A stretch of DNA of 64,000 bases from Morinoia aosen (taxonomy: Eukaryota > Arthropoda > Malacostraca > Amphipoda > Talitridae): contig CM059562.1 in NCBI GenBank assembly GCA_030386875.1, positions 68,446,201 through 68,510,200 on the forward strand, given 5' to 3'. Of this stretch, positions 56,102-64,000 are shown one piece after another. The notes beneath the pieces were generated by a model that searched no databases, had not been told where the DNA came from, and saw nothing but the letters and a program-made list of their open reading frames with translations. The number at the start of each line of letters is the position of its first letter. The first letter of the stretch is position 1. The position numbers and the translations under genes are program-made.

Positions 56102-56581
56102 ATGCGTTTCACGCTCGTTGTGGCGAGTCTGTTGCTCGCAGTTAGTTCGGTCTCGCCGACCATTCTTGCCTACCAAGCAAACGAGCTTGATTTCACTTCA
56201 TTAAATACACAATCGCTGTTATCGAGAGCGACGAGAAACACTGAGCCTGAGCCCAACAGCCTCTATGACTCCAGTTCCGACCCTGGCCTCTCTGACCTAA
56301 ACTACCCAGTCGATGAGTTTGAAGACGCAAACCCTAAACTCAAAAACTCGGACGTGGACGTCTTCGATCCAGATGCTGTGTCTTCGCACGACAGTAAAGA
56401 AAATCTTGGTCGGCAAAGCTCACAGAACGGAGTTAATGGGCTGTCTCACAAGCTACCAAATAAAGCTTCTGGTAATTTGACTCAAGTGAACTACTGCTGT
56501 GAGCCTGATGAAGTGTATGACTTTTACAGCATGCAGTGCACACCCGCAAACTCGACGGCTACGCTCAAATTTCATGATCAT
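56102..56581 (+). CDS. Methuselah-like GPCR, exon 1 (signal peptide and ectodomain start)
   Basis: ATG 56102 is chosen over the in-frame 56027 because it opens a classic signal peptide (MRFTLVVASLLLAVSSVSP) with A at -3. The exon codes 160 residues. After the signal comes a long acidic Asp/Ser/Asn-rich stretch, then NYCCEPDEVYDFYSMQC with a CC pair (132-133) and C146, as in methuselah-type ectodomains. N-glycosylation sequons NLT (125) and NST (150). It ends after CAT in phase 0 at donor GTGAGT (56582). The predicted product is a membrane receptor of the secretin-related methuselah family; the ligand is unknown. Exons 2-4 continue in frame. Confidence 0.82.
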
Positions 56582-57225
56582 GTGAGTAATCTATTCATGA
56601 TTTTTTGAGGTAGTGTCATTTCTTCAAATAGGTCTGATTTTGTTCACATTTGTTGGCTGATTTTTTTCAGTAACTTAACGTGGACGATCGTATTTGATAA
56701 GCAGTTATAGCCGTCAACATTTTTGAAGTTTCTACAGGATTTTTTCGAAGGAATTCCGACACTTAACTTGGAAAATATTTTTGTCAATTATTCGTGTCGT
56801 TGAAAAGTTAATTTTTCGTTTTTCGCAATGCTAATTTGTATTTATCACGAAATTATGTGGTCAGTGTTACTCTCCTGACGTTTGCAACATAATATTTTTA
56901 TTAATTGTTTAGCGCTTGTGTTAGATCCCATATTTGATTGAATTTAAATGAAATTGTCATTAATGTATTAAGTTGGTCACAAAGTTTGTTCGATATTTAA
57001 GGAAAACTTGAACGAAAAACGTCCAGGCCATTTGATTAACAGAATATATCTTTTTGCTTTTGCTCTCCAATTGTTAGGTGGCAAAACTTGCCAACCTTAA
57101 AATAGGGAAATTCAAAGTCGATTCTAAATTTTATTGAGAGAGTGAAATCCCTTTTAGTTCAGCCAAATTCCTGAAGTAATAAAAAGTGCAGCTGAAAAAA
57201 CAAAAAGTGGGAAATATTTACCTCG

Positions 57226-57590
57226 GGCCCCCTCAGGGGGATACAACAATTGTATCTATGGGAATTAGCGCTCCCAGGGTAACCATGTGAGGGCCTGAGC
57301 TGAGTTAGGTAGGCTTTCTTTTTGTTGAAATAAAATATTTTTTGTTATGTTAAGGACAACTTTTTTCGGTTCACTACTGTCCTGTTTTTCAGCACCTCTG
57401 ACTTTCTTCTTCAACTTTTATCTTATTTCATGAACTTCTTTCCCATCTTACTGTTTCTATGCCCTTTCTGCATAGATTCCTCATTTTCTCATCTCCATAC
57501 TAAATGGTGCCTTCCTCCTTCCTCTCTTCGATACGCTCTATTTTTGCAGCGGTTAGGGAGGCTTAAACTAACTTATAATCATAATCATAT
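57226..57590 (+). mobile_element. Family A SINE-like repeat in receptor intron 1
   Basis: CCCCTCAGGGGGATACAACA head and all family blocks, ending GGCTTAAACTAACTTATAATC. Same orientation as the host gene. Confidence 0.9.
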
Positions 57591-57885
57591 TTGTTTCGGG
57601 GCAAATAAAACAGTTTTAGAGGTTACAGTACAACATATTTAATTAAGTTTCTGTATTGAGCAAACCCTTTGAAGTTGAAATGCATTGATCAATAGCGAGG
57701 CTTTTGTAATTTTTGCACGCCATATTTGTGCGGCGCGAATTTTAATTAATTCGCATCGCTTTCACACACGTGAAATATTCTCCTCAACTCTTCGCTGATC
57801 AATTTTTTTCAGAATAATCTCAACATACGTTCACATTAATAATTTGAATCATGACTAGGGGGAATATATTTCGTGTCCCACAAAA

Positions 57886-58020
57886 TTCTGATTGGTTATC
57901 TGTATTTAATACAATTCCCGATTGCAGACGGGTTCCCCTGTCCGTATTTAATTTACTCCCCAATTGCAGACGGGTTATCCTGTCCGTATTTAATGTAATC
58001 CCCGATTTCAGACGGGTTCC
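57886..58020 (+). repeat. 42-bp triplicated 3' splice-site segment
   Basis: Three units each with CGATT(G/T)CAG|ACGGGTT have AG ends at 57927, 57969 and 58011, exactly 42 bp apart. The first two units run into an in-frame TAA (GTCCGTATTTAA); only the third opens into exon 2. Confidence 0.85.
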
Positions 58021-58132
58021 CCAGTGCTGGACGTTTCCCATCACCCAGTTGTGGGTTTCCCCAACTGCAGCTTCTACCATCTCTCCCCGCATGCCAATGG
58101 GGAAGCAGATCAGTTCATCGTCTCTCCTGAAG
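58012..58132 (+). CDS. Methuselah-like GPCR, exon 2 (ectodomain)
   Basis: Acceptor GATTTCAG ends at 58011 in phase 0, matching exon 1. It codes 40 residues plus one base, including FPNCSFYHLSPHANGEADQF with a further cysteine and an NCS sequon, and ends SPE-G at donor AAG|GTTGGC, phase 1. The split glycine codon joins exon 3 to give IVSPEGELIIGELS. This exon is too short to stand out as an open frame and was found by phase matching. The donor is not consensus at +3, so its end is the least certain junction. Confidence 0.72.
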
Positions 58133-59085
58133 GTTGGCAATGATTGGTCTATCATTTTTATGTGTGATGGCTTGTGAATTAAGAATTAATTGTTCTCCAG
58201 GAGATATCTAAGGGATAAATGAATGTTCTTGTTCTGTGAACTACAGCTGTGCAGTGATGGTAGCCGGTGCTTAGTTGTGTTCATGCGTGACTATTTAAAT
58301 AAATCTATGCAGTGTGTTGTGGAACAGCTATATGAGATCAGTTCTGTGTCTCCCCATTGGTTGAGTGTCGTCATATCGCCAAGCAAACTGAAGATTTTGG
58401 CTTAATCATATGTTAATTTCGGCACGGTTCATGAAATTGGTTCTCAAAAGGCCGTGCAGAAGTTTCTTGTATATTTTACCGACTCTCCTGCAATATTGTA
58501 CGCTTTCTTTGCTTTTATAGAAATTTATATACAACTCTATAAATTTTTGTGCAGTAGACATTAACCTCTTTCATGTGCGATTACGGTCTTAAACTTTGTT
58601 TAAAGCCAAAAATGTGAAGACACGTGGAACAAACATTTGCGTATTGTTTGCAGGATAATTCATCAGTTTATATAAAAAATAAATATAGTCGGAAGATCTG
58701 TACATCAACCGATATTAGCATCGGAACAGTAAAGTGAATGTTTGCATGTTCGGTAGAACATGGCGCAGTCGGTTCAACAAACAAAATACCTTCCAGCATA
58801 TTACCACGCAATAAAACAGGCATAGTTCACAGATGTCTATCCAAGTTTATTTTTTATCGTTCTGTGTTGTTTATTATAAATTTTGATTCATAAAGCTTCG
58901 ATTTTACAACACAATAACTGTTCATTACACTCACGAGTATTCTCCTGTTACTATTTGAGCGAATATATATTTTTAGTACAATACTACTTGTATATATTTA
59001 AACATTATTGCAATTTTTTTTTATACCGCCAATCTTCTATTCTGAATTCCGTGTGCAATGCTGTTAACTTGGTTCTCTTCCTAAG

Positions 59086-59219
59086 GGGAACTGATCATTG
59101 GGGAACTGAGCGCCAACACCGATCTTCCCCATTACAAAGTTCCTCAGGGCAGATATTGCCTCATCTTCCCCGACCCGGAGACAATGGAGACCGTTGCCTG
59201 CTTTCCAGACGAAAAACCA
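59086..59219 (+). CDS. Methuselah-like GPCR, exon 3 (ectodomain end)
   Basis: Acceptor TTCTCTTCCTAAG ends at 59085, phase 1, matching exon 2. It codes GELSANTDLPHYKVPQGRYC, then LIFPDPETMETVACF, and ends EKP at donor GTAAGT (59220), phase 0. The (R/E)YCL block and following cysteine are characteristic of the end of methuselah ectodomains, just before the first membrane helix. Confidence 0.82.
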
Positions 59220-59245
59220 GTAAGTGTGGGGTAGCGGCACAGCTC

Positions 59246-59597
59246 TGGACGTGTCCGGTAGCAAAGCTAGTGCATTTTGAGAAGAACAGCGCTGTTCTTA
59301 TTCAGTAGTGAAACTAGTGAATTTTGGGAAGAAAAACAGCACTGGCCGTGTCCAGTAGCAAAGCTACTGAATTTTTTGAAAGAAAAACAACACTGGCCGT
59401 GTCCAGTAGCAAAGTTGCTGAATTTTGGGAAGAACAACACCGTTCGTGTCCTGTAGCAAAGCTACGGAATTTTGGTTTTGGAGGAGAAAAATACGGTTCT
59501 TGTCCGGTTGCAAGGCTAGTGAATTTCGAGAAGCAGCCGGCACTGTCAGTGTTCTGTAACAAAGCCAGTGAATTTCTGATAGAAAAAGAATTTTTAT
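59246..59597 (+). repeat. Degenerate ~50-bp tandem repeat just after exon 3
   Basis: Seven units of 46-56 bp, each with GTGTCC(A/G)GTAGCAAAGCTA followed by TGAATTTT and GAAGAAAAACA. They start 26 bp past the splice donor. Confidence 0.85.
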
Positions 59598-61688
59598 GGA
59601 GATATTGGTAATTGGATTCCCTTAGAAAAAGTTGGTAAATTTTTTGGAAGGAAACGATCAGACTTTCATAAAATCCCCATTCAAGTTTCGGCGGGACGCT
59701 GACGAGAATCCTGAAGCAAAATTGGTGTGATCGTCAATGTTCAGGAGGTTTTCTTTTGGCAAAGGAGTTTTTATTTTATTCTCACGTGTCAACCTTTGCC
59801 TGATTCATATAGATCCAGGGATAATTCACTTGACTATCAGATTTCGAACTGTTTTTCGATTTAAACTATAGAAACGCCAACGATATCAGTCATTCAATGC
59901 TGGTGAACCATACGCAACATTTCGAATCATATGTATTCGTATTTTTATATATCCGTCTTAGTAACTCATGAAATAGTATATAGGAACCCTGAAATTGAGT
60001 TTCATGCTTAAACAAGGTTTATTGGTCGAAGAAACGTGAAAAGCTTCTTCTATGCGCCCTTGCAGCATTGCTTGCTAAAAACTGCCTTTAGTGTTCTTTG
60101 TTAGGAGTCCCATAGAGGAAGTTTTCGCTGCGTTCTTTTCATGCAGATTCAGCGTCTAACATCCAACTGAGTGTAGAGGAAAAAAAGGACATCCTTGTTT
60201 TGTTTAAGGAGAACTAATGTCTCCTTGTCGTTTATTTTCTTAACGTGGGTAAGTTGGCGAGCAGCGCCGTTGTGTTATCTTGAAATTATTTTCATTCTGA
60301 CAACGACTAATGAAATAATTATCGGTATGTCTTTCAACTACGTTCATCCTTTTTTAATCAATATTCAGTATCTCACTTCCATAGGCGTAATTATTCCCTT
60401 GAATGTGAGTTACATATATATTATGATGCATATTCTCCATCGTTTTGCTTCACAAATAATTTCCTTTCAAGCCATTTCTCATCCCTCCATTTTATTTGTG
60501 CTCCTTAGATCAATTTTTTATATTGAAGGTTCATGTCAATGTGTTTCAAGTAAATATTTTTATTAATTTAAGCTTATATTATTGAAGCGCACCCGCACTC
60601 GTGGTGCCTACTGTCAGTAACATGTCTAATATTATGCCGTAGAGGTCCGGAACTAACGCCATACGCCCTAGTTTCTCGAGACAACAATAATTGATAGCTT
60701 AGTGATTTCCGTTATTTTTTGTATGAATGGATTTTCTGCGACACGTCGCTCCTTCAGGGCAAAAAGTCCAGACTGAGACGACCCGATTTATCTTTTTTGA
60801 CATCTCTCCCACAGCGTTTTTTGGCTTGGAATCGCGAAAAGTCTTAAGGCCCAGCGAAGCGCAGGTGCGGCCCAGAGGCAAGGCTTTGTGATTAATTATA
60901 CGTTTATCGAAGTGTTATCATTTGTCCTAAAATGATGGTAATACTTTCTAGGGCCCGGATTTTCGAACAATTTTCGCCGGCGAATCGGTACAGCTGGCAG
61001 CTTAAGGTCTTCCAATTTGACTTGGCTACGCTGCGGGTTAAAGCGCGTTGCGCAGCGTAGTTAAGTTTATTTAGAGGCTGCGTTGCGTACCGCTACGGTG
61101 TCGTGATTTGCTAGAAAATTCTAGACCCTTGTCAAGCGCGTCGAATGAAGCATTCTTCGAAAAAATTATTGATCATTTTACACTATTTATAAGGCATGGA
61201 AATCCATATAATTCTTCAGCCTCGTAGATTGTCTCCTAGCAGATAGTGCGCCTAACATTGAAGCTTGAACCTAAGTTTGAGGTTAAAATATGAAGGCAAC
61301 AATTTTGCTGTTCTGAAGTATTTTTGCGATAAATGTACTTCACTTTTACTTAATTCTGTGAGATATCTCTGAGGCGAGTATACCTCACTTCCTCTTGTAC
61401 GAGGTAAAGCTTTTGTTCTAAAATAGCGTTTTAAAAACGTTTACTACCATGTCGTTTTGTATAGTTTAAGTAAGTACTAATTCACATCACGATAATGGTA
61501 GAGGTAAAAATTCATTGAAATTTTTTGTCTTCTGTTATTGTTGCCAACCAATATTCGCTTTTAGCAACACTTGTTCTGTATCCGCATGTCAAGGAAGTGT
61601 TACGTGGGTTGTGAAGCCCTCGAGTCACCGTCGAGACACATTTTTAGGTTAACGAAAATTGAAATTTTTGTAACAATCTTTACTGAAA
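59598..61688. other. Receptor intron 3, unique part
   Basis: No exon with matching phase and no recognisable repeat. The 123-codon frame at 60195 is hydrophobic and AT-rich but has no family signature. Confidence 0.45.
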
Positions 61689-63240
61689 AATTATCTTCAC
61701 ATGTTTTCGTTCATCCTTACAAGTTTTCCATCATCCTTGCATTCTTTCCATTAACCTCACATGTTCCCATCAACCTCAATGTTTCCATTAACCTCACATG
61801 TTTCTATTCATCCTTACAGGTTTCTATTCATCCTTACATGTTTCTATTCATCCTTACATGTTTCTATTCATCCTTACATGTTTCTATTCATCCTTACATG
61901 TTTCTATTCATCCTTACATGTTTTCCTTCATCCCTACATGTTTTCCTTCATCCCTACATGTTTTCCTTCATCCCTACATGTTTTCCTTCATCCCTACATG
62001 TTTTCCTTCATCCCTACATGTTTTCCTTCATCCCTACATGTTTTCCTTCATCCCTACATGTTTTCCTTCATCCCTACATGTTTTCCTTCATCCCTACATG
62101 TTTTCCTTCATCTCTACATGTTTTCCTTCATCTCTACATGTTTTCCTTCATCTCTACATGTTTTCCTTCATCCCTGCAAGTTTTCCTTCATCCCTACATG
62201 TTTTCCTTCATCCCTACATGTTTTCCTTCATCCCTACATGTTTTCCTTCATCCCTACATGTTTTCCTTCATCCCTACATGTTTTCCTTCATCCCTACATG
62301 TTTTCCTTCATCCCTACATGTTTTCCTTCATCCCTACATGTTTTCCTTCATCCCTACATGTTTTCCTTCATCCCTACATGTTTTCCTTCATCCCTACATG
62401 TTTTCCTTCATCCCTACATGTTTTCCTTCATCCCTACATGTTTTCCTTCATCCCTACATGTTTTCCTTCATCTCTACATGTTTTCCTTCATCCCTACATG
62501 TTTTCCTTCATCCCTACATGTTTTCCTTCATCCCTACATGTTTTCCTTCATCCCTACATGTTTTCCTTCATCCCTACATGTTTTCCTTCATCCCTACATG
62601 TTTTCCTTCATCCCTACATGTTTTCCTTCATCCCTACATGTTTTTCTTCATCCCTACATGTTTTTCTTCATCCCTACATGTTTTTCTTCATCCCTACATG
62701 TTTTTCTTCATCCCTACATGTTTTTCTTCATCCCTACATGTTTTTCTTCATCCCTACATGTTTTTCTTCATCCCTACATGTTTTCCTTCATCCCTACATG
62801 TTTTCCTTCATCCCTACATGTTTTCCTTCATCCCTACATGTTTTTCTTCATCCCTACATGTTTTTCTTCATCCCTACATGTTTTTCTTCATCCCTACATG
62901 TTTTTCTTCATCCCTACATGTTTTTCTTCATCCCTACATGTTTTTCTTCATCCCTACATGTTTTTCTTCATCCCTACATGTTTTTCTTCATCCCTACATG
63001 TTTTTCTTCATCCCTACATGTTTTTCTTCATCCCTACATGTTTTTCTTCATCCCTACATGTTTTTCTTCATCCCTACATGTTTTTCTTCATCCCTACATG
63101 TTTTTCTTCATCCCTACATGTTTTTCTTCATCCCTACATGTTTTTCTTCATCCCTACATGTTTTTCTTCATCCCTACATGTTTTTCTTCATCCCTACATG
63201 TTTTCCTTCATCCCTACATGTTTTCCTTCATCCTTGTTCG
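61689..63240. repeat. 20-bp satellite in receptor intron 3, ~77 units
   Basis: Unit TTTTCCTTCATCCCTACATG. The left edge is degenerate; blocks follow of TTCTATTCATCCTTACATG, TTTTCCTTCATCCC and TTTTTCTTCATCCC types, with a few CATCTCTACATG units. All three plus frames are open for about 500 codons because the unit has no stop. Pyrimidine-rich on the sense strand of the gene. Confidence 0.97.
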
Positions 63241-63383
63241 TTTTTATTTAGTCCTTACATTATCCTAACATGCTACCGTACCTTATATTCATATCTGAAT
63301 GCTCTCCTCCATCCTTACATTGTCTCCTTCCCCTCAACACGCCTGTTTCTGTGCCACCATAATTTCTGACTTCATGCTCGTCA

Positions 63384-63570
63384 TAGCCGTGTGGCTTTCG
63401 GACCCGCCTCCGTGCGGGCAAACTCGGGTTCGAGTCACAGTGCTGGTGACGATTTTCTCTGTTGGGTATAGGGGAAAAATTCCAAGCACAATACCCCACT
63501 CTACCCAGGTGTCTGAAATGGATACCGGTCTTGACCAGGGGAAAGCGTCATGGCGTCCTGGTGTTAGTTA
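63384..63570 (+). mobile_element. Probable tRNA-derived SINE in receptor intron 3
   Basis: GGGTTCGAGTC at 63426-63436 is a perfect pol III B box; GTGGCTTTCGG at 63391-63401 is an acceptable A box 35 bp upstream, and GCCGTGTGGC begins like a tRNA. The body contains CCAGGTGTCTGAAATGGATACC. It ends about 100 bp before exon 4. Confidence 0.5.
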
Positions 63571-63669
63571 TAAGGCATCTGAATATCCAATGTACAAGGT
63601 GATATGTATCAGGCTTAAATTTGAAATTAGCATCCGTAGATGCCTTCATTATTATTCTCCGGCGCCCAG

Positions 63670-63910
63670 GAGGAAGGCACCAGTCACCAGAGCTTCAAAC
63701 TGGCGGTGTACCCCGCGTGCCTGATCGTGAGCGCTATTTTTATGCTCCTGACGGTGCTCGTGTACGCTCTGGTGAAGGAACTACGCTGCGACCAGCTCTC
63801 CATCTGCTTCATGTGCAGCATCGGCATGCTGGCCCTCGCCAACATTTGCATGGTCGTCAGCATGTGGGGCATCGAGAGTCTCATCACCGCTCCCGCCTGT
63901 ATTGTGCTCG
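63670..63910 (+). CDS. Methuselah-like GPCR, exon 4 (TM1, TM2, start of TM3)
   Basis: Acceptor GGCGCCCAG ends at 63669, phase 0, matching exon 3. Residues 246-325: first helix LAVYPACLIVSAIFMLLTVL (256-275, continuing VYALV), loop KELRCDQ, second helix SICFMCSIGMLALANICMVV (289-308), then the conserved cysteine in APACIVLG at the top of helix 3. Donor G|GTGGGT at 63911, phase 1. The frame stays open past the donor but becomes non-hydrophobic, so splicing is preferred. The remaining helices lie outside the window. GC content is clearly higher than in flanking DNA. Confidence 0.85.
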
Positions 63911-64000
63911 GTGGGTACACGTCCTGTGGCGTTTGTGAGGCGGGTTGGGTGATCGAGATTCGGGGTTTTGCGGGGGTACATAGCGCCTGTTATTCCGAAT

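Noticed and set aside
61571..63369. Three overlapping frames of about 500 codons on the plus strand
   Set aside because: Artefacts of the stop-free 20-bp array inside the receptor intron; the apparent hydrophobic repeats are CT-rich translation.
63911..64000. Continuation of receptor exon 4 to the window end
   Set aside because: The frame stays open but loses all hydrophobic character directly after a good GTGGGT donor at a plausible G|GY position.

Overview
The window is eukaryotic, from an arthropod and most likely a crustacean. This rests on interrupted genes with GT-AG introns, AT-rich intergenic DNA, dense microsatellites and satellites, a methuselah-like GPCR, and a mix of retroelements (a non-LTR element with RNase H, a DIRS-like tyrosine-recombinase element, a Penelope-like fossil). 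The species cannot be named from sequence alone. The only convincing host gene is the GPCR at the right edge; nearly everything else recognisable is mobile or tandemly repeated DNA.

Layout. 1-2875: 3' two thirds of a non-LTR retrotransposon (RT, RNase H, zinc knuckle, structured 3' UTR, (TAC)n tail). About 5030-5115: a 5'-truncated copy of the same tail. 9255-10958: a 1.7 kb inverted-repeat element enclosing a GA tract and a 37-bp array. 14469-15112: a 34-bp array. 18442-18955: two adjacent TTAA MITEs. 21091-21580: Penelope-like remnant. 33239-34132: 13-bp array. 36528-42571: a complete-length but mutated DIRS-like retrotransposon with a duplicated hairpin-rich leader, inserted in a SINE-like repeat and itself carrying a 338-bp MITE with a 9-bp target duplication. 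About 47800-50496: a continuous 20-bp satellite that changes sequence class without losing register. 56102-63910: methuselah-like receptor exons 1-4, with a 20-bp satellite and a tRNA-derived SINE in intron 3; the remaining exons lie beyond the window.

A repeat of about 350 bp, here called family A, occurs about 18 times on both strands. Its 14-bp target duplication where one copy sits inside another marks it as retroposed. A second family, here called family B, is a set of about 220-bp TTAA-flanked MITEs with terminal CACTTTGACTGCGAC-like repeats and internal CCACCGGTGG palindromes.

All splice junctions, domain calls and family relationships were read by eye. No database search or folding programme was run. 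Many long open frames in the satellites are repeat artefacts and are not annotated as genes.
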